In this document: positions 1 to 10,740 of the stretch, piece by piece
Layout: each line of letters starts with the position of its first letter
Position numbering within the stretch: position 1 is the first letter of the stretch
Assembly: GCA_902168205.1 (NCBI GenBank)
Contig: CABHOK010000011.1
Coordinates: 62,001-126,000 of the forward strand
Direction of reading: 5' to 3'
DNA from: an uncultured Chitinophaga sp.
GTDB taxonomy: Bacteria > Bacteroidota > Bacteroidia > Cytophagales > Cyclobacteriaceae
Length of the DNA: 64,000 nt
The notes under the pieces: generated by a model
Told to the model about the DNA's origin: nothing
Seen by the model: the letters and a program-made list of their open reading frames with translations, nothing else
The model's database searches: none
Made by a program: the position numbers and the translations under genes

Positions 1-425
1 TGAAAGAAAAGATTGATCCATACCTGCGTCCTATTTATGATGGGCTTAACGATATGATACCATTCGAGAAGCTGCGTTATTATATGGAACGTGAGATCAT
101 CGAGATTGCACCGCTGGCCTATATGCGCGGACGCACGTTGAACAACGCTTTCATTCTATTGGATGAAGCGCAGAACACGACACCGATGCAAATGAAAATG
201 TTCCTCACCCGGATGGGGCCAGACTCGAAGATGATCGTAACTGGTGATGCTTCGCAGATCGACTTACCGTCCAGGCAAAGCTCCGGACTGAAGGAAGCGA
301 TCCGTATACTGCGCGATGTACGCGGTATAGGTATGGTGGAACTCAATGAGAAAGATGTAGTTCGCCATAGATTAGTGCGCGATATCATTGAAGCATACCA
401 TCGCGAAGCCAACGACATCCGATAG
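1..425 (+). CDS. PhoH-like ATPase, C-terminal part
   Basis: The reading frame is open from position 3 to the stop at 423-425, so the gene begins before the window. What remains is the C-terminal part of a PhoH-family P-loop ATPase. The Walker B region is clear ([10 protein letters not shown], around 150-180), followed by the family's sensor-like stretch with [11 protein letters not shown] and a conserved arginine-rich end ([11 protein letters not shown]). PhoH proteins are cytoplasmic and bind ATP and often RNA; their exact role in bacteria is not settled. The Walker A motif would lie upstream and cannot be seen. A hairpin terminator follows the stop, so this is probably the last gene of its transcript. 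Confidence 0.9.
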   Translation, partial: KEKIDPYLRPIYDGLNDMIPFEKLRYYMEREIIEIAPLAYMRGRTLNNAFILLDEAQNTTPMQMKMFLTRMGPDSKMIVTGDASQIDLPSRQSSGLKEAIRILRDVRGIGMVELNEKDVVRHRLVRDIIEAYHREANDIR

Positions 426-445
426 GTATAGCTTGCAAAATATAG

Positions 446-492
446 AGGAAGGTTAGGAATAATCATTACAATTCCTGACTTTCCTTTTTTTA
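446..492 (+). terminator. Rho-independent terminator after the PhoH-like gene
   Basis: A GGAAGG-TTAGGAAT arm pairs, with some G-U pairs, with ATTCCTGACTTTCC, and a T-run follows. It sits between the PhoH-like stop and the comEC start. Confidence 0.65.
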
Positions 493-503
493 TTACTCGT
501 TGT

Positions 504-2573
504 ATGCTTCGTTGGATTCCGTATGCCGTTGTGCGCATTGTCGTATTCTTTATTGCTGGTATAGTATTCGGTATATATCAGCCGGATTTTATTCCCCAGC
601 TATATCTTCATATCATTTTTGCAGGAGCCATTCTGAGCTATGTAGCTTGTTTTATACTGCAGCGACTCTACAAGAACTTCTTTAATCCCGGCCTTTTGGG
701 ATTGATGGTTATATTTCTTTCAGGTTATCTGCGAGTTCTGGATTGTACGGATGAACGTCAACCGGAGAATTTAATTCATCAGCGCGAACCTGTTCTATAC
801 TACCAGGTAACGATAACCAGCCAGGCGCGGAGTAAAGAGAATTCATGGAAAACAGAAGGATATATAACCACCGCGCAGACCTCTACCGGGTGGAAAGCGT
901 GTACCGGAAATTTAATTCTGTATTTCCCCAAGAGTGACTTTCATAAGCCGTTTCAATATGGAGATATACTCTTAGTGAAGGGAATGCCGCAGCCTGTGCC
1001 TCCTCCCGGAAACCCCGGGGAGTTTGACTACAGGGAATTCCTGGCATACCGGAAGATATACCACCAGCAGTTTGTGCGGCAGCAGGATGTGAAATACACC
1101 GGAAGCAATCCGTCTTCGTCTATAGTATATCATGCCATCCGTACACGCACATGGGCTGATACAACGCTGGCGCGATTTGTAGCCGGAGCGCGTGAACAAG
1201 CTATAGCTTCTGCACTGGTACTGGGCGTAACGGACGGACTGGATAACGAATTGCTGAACGCGTATGCTGCAACAGGTGCTATGCATGTGCTGGCCGTGTC
1301 AGGCTTGCACATCAGTATAATTTATATGCTCATAGTCGGGTTGCTGCGGCCGCTTAACAATACTCCGGCCGGGCGATGGTGGCTCGCAGCTTTGAGTCTT
1401 ATCATTCTCTGGGGATATGCGTTTGTTACCGGACTTTCTCCTTCGGTATTGCGTGCTGTAACCATGTTTACGTTCATGGCGATAGGCAAAGCATGGAACC
1501 GCCAAACCAATATATACAATACGCTGGCTGCATCTGCATTTTGTCTCCTGATCTATGAACCATACCTCATCATGTCGGTAGCGTTTCAGTTGTCGTACCT
1601 AGCGGTGCTGGGCATTGTATACCTGCAACCCGGTATATATAATTTGTGGGAGCCCGCTTCACGCTTCTGGGACGAAGTATGGAAAATTACCTGTGTATCC
1701 GTTGCCGCTCAACTTGCTACGTTCTCGCTGGGACTGCTATATTTTCACCAGTTCCCGAATTATTTTCTAATCTCTAACCTGCTCGTTATACCTATATCTT
1801 TTGCCGTACTTATACTGGGGCTCGTGGTGCTGGCCGCAAGTTTTATCGGTTCGCTGGCTTCGTTGTGTGGGTGGTTATTGCTGTGGACGATCAAAGCGCT
1901 TAACGCAGTTGTGTTTACGGTGGAATCTTTTCCGTATAGTCTTATCGATCATATATACATCAATACATTTCAGAGCTGGTTGCTCATGCTAGCCATCACC
2001 TGCTGCGTGTTGCTCTTTCAATTTCGAAAATTTTATTATTTGCCGGCAGCTTGTGTAATCATGATTCTGTTTGTTTCAATGCAGTGGTCTCATTACCGTG
2101 ATGTTACAAGTCATGCAAAGCTTGCGGTGTATAAAGTGCCGCACCACACCGCGCTCGACCTGATCGATGAAGGAAGTGCTTATTTCATCGCAGATTCTTC
2201 GCTGCTGCAAAAAACTTCCGCAGTTCGGTTTCATATACAACCCAACAGATTGAACAATGGTGTTGATCGGGTAGAGGCTGTGACCAAATCGTTATCAGGA
2301 GTGTATGGAAACTGGACATGGCATGGCCGATCCATCCTGATAATACGCGACCCGAACGCTATACCGTTGAGCGCGATGAAAGCGGACTATGTCATCATCT
2401 CCAACAATGCTGTGAAGAATTTGTCTGTATTGTCTCAAATCAATGCGTCCGAAATAATTTTAGATAGCAGTAACTCTTACTATTTTGCTGAAAGATTACG
2501 CACACAGGCTTTGGCAGCCGGTATTCGTATTTACTCCGTGCTGCACGAGGGTGCGTTTATACGAGATATCTGA
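504..2573 (+). CDS. comEC: ComEC/Rec2-family DNA uptake channel
   Basis: This 689-residue polytopic membrane protein is a ComEC/Rec2 homologue, the inner-membrane channel that passes single-stranded DNA into the cytoplasm during natural transformation. An N-terminal DUF4131-type region (about 1-200) with two membrane segments is followed by the competence domain, whose hallmark GAMHVLAVSGLHISIIY lies near residue 255-270, and then by many hydrophobic helices to about residue 520. The C-terminal 150 residues are soluble. I do not recognise the metal-binding HxHxDH motif of the metallo-beta-lactamase domain found in some ComEC proteins, so the nuclease-like part looks absent or degenerate. The ATG at 504 follows the upstream terminator closely. 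No other competence genes are in the window. Confidence 0.9.
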   Translation: MLRWIPYAVVRIVVFFIAGIVFGIYQPDFIPQLYLHIIFAGAILSYVACFILQRLYKNFFNPGLLGLMVIFLSGYLRVLDCTDERQPENLIHQREPVLYYQVTITSQARSKENSWKTEGYITTAQTSTGWKACTGNLILYFPKSDFHKPFQYGDILLVKGMPQPVPPPGNPGEFDYREFLAYRKIYHQQFVRQQDVKYTGSNPSSSIVYHAIRTRTWADTTLARFVAGAREQAIASALVLGVTDGLDNELLNAYAATGAMHVLAVSGLHISIIYMLIVGLLRPLNNTPAGRWWLAALSLIILWGYAFVTGLSPSVLRAVTMFTFMAIGKAWNRQTNIYNTLAASAFCLLIYEPYLIMSVAFQLSYLAVLGIVYLQPGIYNLWEPASRFWDEVWKITCVSVAAQLATFSLGLLYFHQFPNYFLISNLLVIPISFAVLILGLVVLAASFIGSLASLCGWLLLWTIKALNAVVFTVESFPYSLIDHIYINTFQSWLLMLAITCCVLLFQFRKFYYLPAACVIMILFVSMQWSHYRDVTSHAKLAVYKVPHHTALDLIDEGSAYFIADSSLLQKTSAVRFHIQPNRLNNGVDRVEAVTKSLSGVYGNWTWHGRSILIIRDPNAIPLSAMKADYVIISNNAVKNLSVLSQINASEIILDSSNSYYFAERLRTQALAAGIRIYSVLHEGAFIRDI

Positions 2574-2598
2574 TTTTCTACATTTCAAAATATATAGC

Positions 2599-3372
2599 AT
2601 GAACCAGGTAGAATATATTGTACAGGATCGCATTGGGTATATAACTCTTAATCGTCCGGAAAAGCGAAATGCCCTGAGCTTTGAATTAGTGGCTGCGTTG
2701 AAAGATGCGTTCGATGTGGCTGAAAAAGACAGCACTGTAAAAGTTATTGTATTGCGGGCAAGCGGTGAAGCGTTTTGTGCCGGTGCCGACCTGGGCTATC
2801 TTCAGCAACTTCAGAAATTTTCATACGAAGAAAATCTGGCAGACTCCAATCACCTGAAGGAGTTATTTCAGAAGATATATATGCTTAAGAAGGTAGTGAT
2901 AGCGCAGGTACAGGGCCATGCGCTGGCGGGTGGTTGTGGATTGGCTACCGTATGCGATTTTTCATTTGCAGTGCCTGAAGCCAAGTTTGGTTATACCGAA
3001 GTGAAGATCGGTTTTATACCGGCCATTGTCATGATATTTCTGTTGCGTAAGATTGGTGAAGCCAAAGCGCGACACTTACTGTTAAGCGGAGATCTTGTTA
3101 CAGCAGAAGAAGCGCGCGCTATAGGACTTGTGAATACTGTTACATCCAAAGAAACGCTTGCGCATGAAGTATATACTTTTGCTCAACGGCTCATTACCAC
3201 CAACTCGGCAACATCCATGGAGTATACCAAGCAAATGATTGCATCGATGCAGTCGCTTTCCCTGGACGATGCGCTAACGTTTGCGTCCACGATGAATGCA
3301 AAAGCACGTGCCAGTGAAGATTGTGTTAAGGGTATACAGGCGTTTTTGAATAAAGAGAAAATCAGCTGGTAA
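2599..3372 (+). CDS. Enoyl-CoA hydratase/isomerase family protein
   Basis: This 257-residue crotonase-fold protein has the usual length for enoyl-CoA or methylglutaconyl-CoA hydratases. The oxyanion-hole segments are present (EAFCAGADL near residue 58-65 and HALAGGCGLATVCD near 107-120). Of the two classic catalytic glutamates, the second is kept (Glu134 in TEVKIG) but the first is replaced by Gly114. That makes plain hydration chemistry uncertain and fits the branched-chain (leucine) degradation subgroup or another crotonase reaction. The start is set at the ATG at 2599, because a longer frame upstream overlaps comEC and adds residues with no family similarity. It lies 25 bp behind comEC on the same strand. 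Confidence 0.88.
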   Translation: MNQVEYIVQDRIGYITLNRPEKRNALSFELVAALKDAFDVAEKDSTVKVIVLRASGEAFCAGADLGYLQQLQKFSYEENLADSNHLKELFQKIYMLKKVVIAQVQGHALAGGCGLATVCDFSFAVPEAKFGYTEVKIGFIPAIVMIFLLRKIGEAKARHLLLSGDLVTAEEARAIGLVNTVTSKETLAHEVYTFAQRLITTNSATSMEYTKQMIASMQSLSLDDALTFASTMNAKARASEDCVKGIQAFLNKEKISW

Positions 3373-3475
3373 AAATTTAATATAGCTATATACAGCACAT
3401 AAATATTACAGCATGGATTGAATTCTCGTGTGAAAATTATATACTCATGGAGAATTTCACTGAACCCAAACATCC

Positions 3476-4327
3476 ATGAAAATTTTAATGTGTATCGTAT
3501 TGAGTGCGGTAGCTATACCGCTTTTTGCACAGCCGTATGCAGGAGACACCTGGAAGGACGCGAGTAAGAAAGGGACCGGATCTGTCTCGTTTGCCTATGT
3601 AGAAACACCAAGTTTTGTTTATGTTGATGAATCCGGAAAACTTACCGGTATATGTGTCGACATTATGAACGACTTTGTCGCATGGTTAAAAGATGTAAAA
3701 AAAGTAGACGTCAAGCCTAATTTTGTAGGCAACGGAACAAGTTTCCGCGGCATGTACGACAAGGTAAAGATATCCAAAGGCGGAGTGTTCGGCCTTGGTA
3801 ACATTACCATAACAGAAGAGCGAAAGAAAGAAGTAAAATTCAGTCAACCGTTCATCACCAACTTTGCAATACTCATCACCCAGGATAAGATTCCAACACT
3901 TACGAAGTTCGAGGATTTGCCAAAGACATTTGCCGATCTCACAGCCTATACGGCAAAGGGTACGCTGAACGAGAAGCGTATGATGGAGTTAAAGTCAAAT
4001 TACTTTCCGAATATGAAAGTAGCGTATACTACTACCAGTCAGGAGACACTGGAGAAGTTGTTCATCGATCCAAAAGGTTTTGCCTATCTCGACCTCGCTT
4101 TTTACCTGGAGGCTGTTCAGAAAAAGAAAAACATCAAACGCCATCCGATTGCTGACAAGGCTGCCGAACAATTCGGATTCATCATGCCGCTAGGCACAGA
4201 TTGGGCTCCCGTACTCGATGAATTCCTGAAAAACAACGGAGGGTATACTGCTTCTGCACGGTATAAATCCATTCTTGTAAAGCACATGGGTGAGGCTGGT
4301 ATGAAGCTCATGCAATCTTCGAAGTAA
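3476..4327 (+). CDS. Family 3 extracellular solute-binding protein
   Basis: This 283-residue protein starts with a short signal peptide (MKILMCIVLSAVAIPLFAQ) and continues as a periplasmic binding protein of the amino-acid type. SFVYVDESGKLTGICVDIMNDF near residue 45-65 and the later stretch with GNITITEERKKEVKFSQPF are typical of SBP_bac_3 proteins that bind polar amino acids. No permease or ATPase gene is adjacent, so it may act as an orphan sensor or serve a transporter encoded elsewhere (inference). The ligand cannot be predicted from sequence. Confidence 0.85.
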   Translation: MKILMCIVLSAVAIPLFAQPYAGDTWKDASKKGTGSVSFAYVETPSFVYVDESGKLTGICVDIMNDFVAWLKDVKKVDVKPNFVGNGTSFRGMYDKVKISKGGVFGLGNITITEERKKEVKFSQPFITNFAILITQDKIPTLTKFEDLPKTFADLTAYTAKGTLNEKRMMELKSNYFPNMKVAYTTTSQETLEKLFIDPKGFAYLDLAFYLEAVQKKKNIKRHPIADKAAEQFGFIMPLGTDWAPVLDEFLKNNGGYTASARYKSILVKHMGEAGMKLMQSSK

Positions 4328-4480
4328 AGGAGTCGTTAATCGTTAATCGTAAAATAAGGTCATCGGAGTATATCTTCGGTGACCTTTTTTCTGGACTTTC
4401 ACCCAATTCTTTCTCAACTAAACCACAGATAACGGGTAACGATTAATCGATAACGATTTACAATTAACCGATAACGAGTA
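4327..4480. repeat. Cluster of short GTTAATCG/CGATAACG repeats upstream of recQ
   Basis: The words CGTTAATCGTTAATCG (near 4335-4350) and TAACGATTAATCGATAACG (near 4437-4456) recur on both sides of the terminator. Similar words occur around the uvrB-aroE junction at 32047-32275. Function unknown. Confidence 0.5.
4356..4390 (+). terminator. Terminator after the solute-binding protein gene
   Basis: AAGGTCATCGGA pairs with TCTTCGGTGACCT around a short loop and is followed by TTTTTT. Confidence 0.75.
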
Positions 4481-4492
4481 TATTCGTCTCCA

Positions 4493-6412
4493 TTGGAGAC
4501 ACCCGTTTCGATATTAAAAAAGTACTGGCAGCATAGTCAGTTCAGACCTTTGCAGGAGGATATAGTCAATTCTGTATTGCAAGGTCATGATACCTTGGCG
4601 TTGCTCCCTACAGGTGGCGGCAAGTCTGTTTGTTTCCAGGTGCCCGCGCTATTGCTGGAAGGTGTATGCATTGTTATAACACCGCTGATCGCGCTTATGA
4701 AAGACCAGGTAGAGCAATTGAAGAGACGCGGCATTCTGGCCGTTGCCATTCACTCCGGTATGAACCGTTCAGAGATCGATATACTGCTGGACAACTGCAT
4801 TTACGGTTCGATAAAATTTCTATACGTTTCTCCCGAGCGTTTGCAGACCGAACTTTTCATTGAGCGTGTAAAGCAAATGAAAGTCGGACTTATCGCAGTG
4901 GATGAAGCACACTGTATATCGCAGTGGGGTTATGACTTCAGGCCACCGTATCTGCAGATCACAACATTGCGTGAACTCAAACCTGCTACACCGGTAATAG
5001 CACTCACGGCAACAGCTACGCTGGTGGTGAAAGAAGATATCATGAACAAGCTGGCGTTCCGGGAGCCGACAGGAGTTTTTCAACGTTCTTTCGCACGCGA
5101 TAATCTTTCATTTGTTGTTCGTAAAACCGAGAACAAGGAACGTAAGCTGCTGGAAATTTTACAGAAGGTAAAGGGCAGCGCCATTATATATGTTCGTTCG
5201 CGCAAGGCTACACAGCAAATTGCCGAGTGGCTCTCGAAGCGTGGTATAAGTGCATCGTATTACCATGCAGGTCTTGATTTTGAAGAGCGATCGAAACGTC
5301 AGGAAGAATGGATTCATAACAAGAGTCGCGTTATGGTCGCTACTAATGCATTTGGTATGGGTATAGATAAACCGGATGTACGGCTGGTCGTTCATTTGGA
5401 TATACCGGAGAACCTGGAATCATATTACCAGGAAGCCGGACGTGCCGGTCGTGATGGTATACGTTCATTTGCAGCTATACTATATCAGGAAGCTGATGTA
5501 ATAAACCTGCAGTTTAAAACGGAGCAGGCGCATCCTTCACCGGAAGCACTTAAAAAAATATATCAGGCACTGGCTAACTATTATCAATTGGCGATAGGAA
5601 GCAGTGGAGGCGAAAGTTTTGATTTCGACTTACTCGATTTTGCCGAACGATTTAAATATCATCAGGCAGAAGTATATATAGCGCTGAAGAAACTGGAGGA
5701 AGAAGGATTGATTCAATTCAACGAAAGTTTTTATAATCCTTCGCATTTGTTCTTCCCGGTTGATAAAACGAAACTATATGAGTTTCAGATCGCGAATGCG
5801 CGGTTCGATCCGGTTATAAAAATGTTGTTGCGCCTATATGGCGGAGAATTATTTTCAGAGTTTGTAAAAATATCGGAAGCATACCTGGCGAAAGGATTGA
5901 AGATCACCGAAAAGGAAATGATCGCTACCCTGAAGCATTTGAATGAACTGAAGATTGTGATCTATCAACCCTTAAAGAATAAACCACAGGTAACTTTTGT
6001 ACTGCCGCGACAGGATGCTGATAGACTTCCGTTGAATATAGCCCGGCTGGAGGCACGTAAAAAACTTATCGTTGATAAAATGAACGCTATGGTAGCCTTT
6101 GCTACCTCCACGCATCGGTGCCGGATGCAGATTGTTCAAGAGTATTTTGGAGAAGACACGTTTGCTGTATGCGGCCTGTGCGATGTTTGCATCGAGCAGC
6201 GTAAAACAGATAATCGCTCGGCTTATGATCAGTTGCGCGCGGAAATCGTTAATATTATTAAAAGTACTTCCATGACGATTGAGCAACTGGAAGAGCATAT
6301 AGAACCCACTGATCACGAACTGTTTGCCGATATAGTGCGTGAACTGGTAGATGAAGGATTGCTGCAATATGATGACAGTTGGCGATTGCAGCTTTCTGAA
6401 CAAAAAAACTGA
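4493..6412 (+). CDS. recQ: ATP-dependent DNA helicase RecQ
   Basis: This 639-residue protein is a RecQ 3'-5' DNA helicase, acting in recombination and replication-fork repair. Motif I (LLPTGGGKSVCFQ, about residue 38-50), the DEAH box within VDEAHCISQWGYDFRPPY (about 135-152), motif VI (QEAGRAGRDG, about 312-321) and the zinc-binding RQC cysteines (CRMQ, then CGLCDVC near 540-565) are all visible. A winged-helix-like tail follows, and I do not see a clear HRDC domain. The frame has a stop at 4472-4474 and no ATG near the expected N-terminus. The TTG at 4493 gives METPVSILKKYW, which matches the family start, so TTG initiation is likely. Confidence 0.95.
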   Translation: METPVSILKKYWQHSQFRPLQEDIVNSVLQGHDTLALLPTGGGKSVCFQVPALLLEGVCIVITPLIALMKDQVEQLKRRGILAVAIHSGMNRSEIDILLDNCIYGSIKFLYVSPERLQTELFIERVKQMKVGLIAVDEAHCISQWGYDFRPPYLQITTLRELKPATPVIALTATATLVVKEDIMNKLAFREPTGVFQRSFARDNLSFVVRKTENKERKLLEILQKVKGSAIIYVRSRKATQQIAEWLSKRGISASYYHAGLDFEERSKRQEEWIHNKSRVMVATNAFGMGIDKPDVRLVVHLDIPENLESYYQEAGRAGRDGIRSFAAILYQEADVINLQFKTEQAHPSPEALKKIYQALANYYQLAIGSSGGESFDFDLLDFAERFKYHQAEVYIALKKLEEEGLIQFNESFYNPSHLFFPVDKTKLYEFQIANARFDPVIKMLLRLYGGELFSEFVKISEAYLAKGLKITEKEMIATLKHLNELKIVIYQPLKNKPQVTFVLPRQDADRLPLNIARLEARKKLIVDKMNAMVAFATSTHRCRMQIVQEYFGEDTFAVCGLCDVCIEQRKTDNRSAYDQLRAEIVNIIKSTSMTIEQLEEHIEPTDHELFADIVRELVDEGLLQYDDSWRLQLSEQKN

Positions 6413-6430
6413 TTGTATGTTTATACTACT

Positions 6431-7159
6431 ATGCGAAAGGGATTAAAGAAGTTCGTCCGGATTTTTATTTATGTACATGTGTTTCTGGCAGCAGCCTTGT
6501 TGCTCACACACTGTACATTCAAGCGTTATGCTGAAAAATCTTATGCACGCGCCAAGAAAGATAAACCATACGATGTAATTATAGTACCCGGAGTGCCTTA
6601 CGAAAAAGAGAACACTACCATGGTAATGACAATGCGTATGTACTGGGCGAAGCATCTCTACGATAGTGGCTATACCAAGAATATAATTTTTTCAGGCGCT
6701 GCAGTATATAGTCCGTTTGTAGAAGGACTCGCGATGAAGACTATTGCTGACTCATTAGGTATACCGCGCGAACATCTCTTTGCAGAAACAAAAGCCGAAC
6801 ATAGCACCGAGAATATTTACTACTCATGGAAGCTCGCGCAGGAATTGGGTTTTAAGAAAATAGCGTTGGCTACCGATCCCTATCAATCCGGTTTGCTACG
6901 CAGCTTTACAAGAAAGTATTGTCCAGGAGTAAAAGCTATACCCATCGTATTTGGTATGCTGGATATAGGGAGTAAGAAGTTACCGGTGATCGATACCACA
7001 GCATGTCATGCCGAAGGATTTGTTTCGATACTTGACCGTGAAGGATTCTGGCAAAGATTCCGCGGCACCATGGGTAAACGTGTTAAAGAAGAGCGCAAAG
7101 CCGAGCTTCGTCAACGCAAAGAAGAAGCGCAGGAAAACGTAAGCCAGACTACATATTGA
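6431..7159 (+). CDS. YdcF/SanA-family (DUF218) membrane-anchored protein
   Basis: This 242-residue protein has an N-terminal hydrophobic anchor (about residue 10-27) ending in LLTHC, which could be a lipobox, followed by a DUF218 domain with the family's VIIVPG start and an ENIYYSWKLAQELGFKKIALATDPYQ segment. Members such as SanA and YdcF are linked to envelope functions, but the reaction is not established. The tail is very rich in Arg, Lys, Glu and Gln. The ATG at 6431 is preferred over an in-frame TTG at 6413 because it directly precedes a basic stretch and the anchor. It lies 18 bp after recQ, possibly in one transcript. Confidence 0.8.
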   Translation: MRKGLKKFVRIFIYVHVFLAAALLLTHCTFKRYAEKSYARAKKDKPYDVIIVPGVPYEKENTTMVMTMRMYWAKHLYDSGYTKNIIFSGAAVYSPFVEGLAMKTIADSLGIPREHLFAETKAEHSTENIYYSWKLAQELGFKKIALATDPYQSGLLRSFTRKYCPGVKAIPIVFGMLDIGSKKLPVIDTTACHAEGFVSILDREGFWQRFRGTMGKRVKEERKAELRQRKEEAQENVSQTTY

Positions 7160-7224
7160 ACTTACTTGCCCGCAGATTTACAGAAGAATAATAGAACTTG
7201 TTATATAAGGATATCATCTGAGTT

Positions 7225-7719
7225 GTCCCGATAGCTATCGAGACGCAATGGGTAGGTATATTTTTATGTATTTATCTGCGGTTAATCTGCGTCCTCTACG
7301 GGCCATAAAACACGTGGCAAAATAAAAAATCCCTATAACGAGCAATAAAAAAAGTCCCATTGCTGGGACTTAAATCTTTGAAAGGATGATCGAAAGTGGA
7401 GAATATCGGAGTCGAACCGATGACCTTCCCGAAAGCTATCGGGACGCTCCAGCCAGGGTATATTTTATAGGTATTTTATCGGTGTAAATCAGCGTCCTCT
7501 GCAGGCAATAAAAAAGTCCCATTGCTGGGACTTAAATCTTTGAAAGGATGATCGAAAGTGGAGAATATCGGAGTCGAACCGATGACCTTCCCGATAGCTA
7601 TCGGGACGCTCCAGCCAGGGTATATTTTTTAGGTATTTTATCGGTGTAAATCAGCGTCCTCTGCAGGCAATAAAAAAGTCCCATTGCTGGGACTTAAATC
7701 TTTGAAGGATGATCGAAAG
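7225..7719 (-). repeat. Tandem array of about 162-bp tRNA-Ala-derived units
   Basis: Two units start near 7344 and 7506 and run into the intact tRNA unit starting near 7668. Matching words (GTCCCATTGCTGGGACTTAA) sit at 7354, 7516 and 7678, an exact 162-bp period. Each unit has a terminator-like hairpin (AGTCCCA-TTGC-TGGGACT) and the tRNA 3' acceptor, T arm and variable region. In the damaged copies the anticodon arm is replaced by the palindrome CCCGATAGCTATCGGG (7590-7605; one base changed at 7428-7443). The D arm is only partly kept and the 5' acceptor half is lost. A decayed fourth copy from about 7225 keeps the palindrome and the spacer but not the tRNA part. Confidence 0.85.
7672..7698 (-). 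terminator. Terminator-like hairpin behind tRNA-Ala
   Basis: AGTCCCA-TTGC-TGGGACT hairpin with an A-run on the plus strand, i.e. a T-run after the hairpin in the tRNA direction. It is repeated in each tandem unit to the left. Confidence 0.7.
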
Positions 7720-7793
7720 TGGAGAATATCGGAGTCGAACCGATGACCTCTTCCATGCCATGGAAGCGCTCTAGCCAGCTGAGCTAATCCCCC
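7720..7793 (-). tRNA. tRNA-Ala(GGC)
   Basis: Read on the minus strand, the acceptor arm GGGGGAT pairs with ATTCTCC (two G-U pairs) followed by discriminator A. The D arm carries TAGCTCAGCTGG, the anticodon stem CTTCC/GGAAG encloses ATGGCAT with anticodon GGC, and the T arm carries GGTTCGACTCC. CCA is not encoded. A terminator-like hairpin lies downstream at about 7672-7697. Confidence 0.95.
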
Positions 7794-7969
7794 GAATGGG
7801 CGCAAATATAAATGAGTTCCGGTAAAAATCAACGACATCGCCCTGTACAATAACTTTCGTTTCCGGAGGTGAAAGGAGTTTTAACCATAAATAAGTTCTG
7901 CTTGTTGCGGGTAAAGTATAGAAACGTATCGTTATTGAGCGCCTTCTCAGTAATCTCGATTAATAGGCG

Positions 7970-7977
7970 TACCTTTG
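7970..7977 (+). promoter_or_regulatory. Possible -7 box of the DEAD-box helicase gene
   Basis: TACCTTTG matches the Bacteroidota -7 consensus TAnnTTTG, 23 bp before the start codon. No well-spaced TTTG -33 box was found. Confidence 0.45.
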
Positions 7978-7999
7978 CAATCTTATACAATAATATAGA

Positions 8000-9727
<1,728 letters not shown>

Positions 9728-9764
9728 GCGATATATAGCCACTATGTATAGTCTGCAATAAAAC

Positions 9765-9810
9765 GGAAAGGCTTTATGAGTATAATTCTCATAAAGCCTT
9801 TTGTTTTTTA
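9765..9810. terminator. Terminator between the helicase and protease genes
   Basis: AAAGGCTTTATGAG and CTCATAAAGCCTTT form a perfect 14-bp stem with loop TATAATT and a T-rich tail. It lies between two converging genes and may serve both. Confidence 0.85.
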
Positions 9811-10737
9811 TCCGCGTTTGTCAGTGGGGAAGACTGTGAAGTTGAGTAACTCGGTGTGGCGTATCACCGATATATCAATAGCATTGATGATATCGCGCCT
9901 GCTCAATTCCTTAAAGAGTTCATGTGTACTGTTGATGATCTTATCGTTGAACGAGATAACGATATCGCCGTCCTGCAATTGAGAACGCGAAGCGGGTGAA
10001 TTGGCTTCGATCTTCGTGATGAATAAACCCTTTTTATTGCGCAGGTTATGGTGCTGCTTTACTTTCGGGTTTATCGCTACTTCCTGCAGCATCAATCCTA
10101 AATATGCCTTGAATACTTTTCCGTCTTTCAACAGCTGCTGTGCTATTTCTTTGGCCGTGTTGATATCAACTGAGAAACTCAAGCCTTGAGCACCTTGTAT
10201 AATGGCCGTGTTCACACCAATTACTTCTCCTTCCATGGTAATCATCGGGCCACCGGAGTTCCCAGGATTCAATGCAGCATCGGATTGTATGACGTTGTCC
10301 ACCAATCTGCCCGATTGTGTTTGCAAGGTTCGTCCCAATGCGCTTACCACCCCCGTTGTAACGGTATGTTGATAGCCGTAGGGATTGCCTATAGCAATTA
10401 CAAACTGTCCGATCTGCAGTTGCTGTGCATCGCCTAATTTTGCAACGGAGTAACCTTCGCTATATATCTTGAGTATAGCTAAATCTGTATCCGGATCTTT
10501 ACCTACCAGAAATCCTTCAATCTCATTTTCATTCAGCAGGCTTACCATAATTTTTTCGGCACCGTCTACTACATGACTGTTGGTAAAGACTAATCCGTCT
10601 GATGAAAAAATAAATCCCGAACCGGAGCCGGCCTGACGAAGTACATTGTTCTTGTCTCGCTTGAAGACATCTATTCTGACAACCGCATTTTTAGTTTTCT
10701 CTACGGCATCAATGATCATTGTTGAAAATGCATCCAT
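9808..10737 (-). CDS. HtrA/DegP-like serine protease without signal peptide
   Basis: This 309-residue trypsin-like protease has the complete triad: His55 in TNSHVV, Asp85 in DTDLAIL and Ser161 in GNSGGP. One PDZ domain follows (about 215-300). HtrA proteases degrade or refold damaged proteins, usually in the periplasm. This one begins MDAFSTMIIDAVEKTKNAVV with no signal peptide or membrane anchor, so it should act in the cytoplasm unless the start is wrong. The ATG at 10737 is supported by a strong Shine-Dalgarno (AAGGAGG, within 10741-10748), rare in this phylum and unlike the neighbouring genes. Convergent with the helicase gene. Confidence 0.88.
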   Translation of the reverse strand: MDAFSTMIIDAVEKTKNAVVRIDVFKRDKNNVLRQAGSGSGFIFSSDGLVFTNSHVVDGAEKIMVSLLNENEIEGFLVGKDPDTDLAILKIYSEGYSVAKLGDAQQLQIGQFVIAIGNPYGYQHTVTTGVVSALGRTLQTQSGRLVDNVIQSDAALNPGNSGGPMITMEGEVIGVNTAIIQGAQGLSFSVDINTAKEIAQQLLKDGKVFKAYLGLMLQEVAINPKVKQHHNLRNKKGLFITKIEANSPASRSQLQDGDIVISFNDKIINSTHELFKELSRRDIINAIDISVIRHTELLNFTVFPTDKRG

Positions 10738-10740
10738 ATA

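Larger units (their letters stand above)
7160..7999. other. Intergenic region with tRNA-Ala and tRNA-derived tandem repeats
   Basis: No protein gene was found. The region holds an intact leftward tRNA-Ala(GGC) at 7720-7793, two 162-bp units carrying damaged copies of its 3' half, a more decayed fourth unit near 7225-7320, and the promoter side of the DEAD-box helicase gene. A frame on the minus strand (7638-7850) is only the read-through of the tRNA. Confidence 0.85.

Noticed and set aside
7340-7720. 162-bp tandem repeat as a CRISPR array
   Set aside because: The repeats carry tRNA parts and have no short repeat-spacer order; no cas genes are near.
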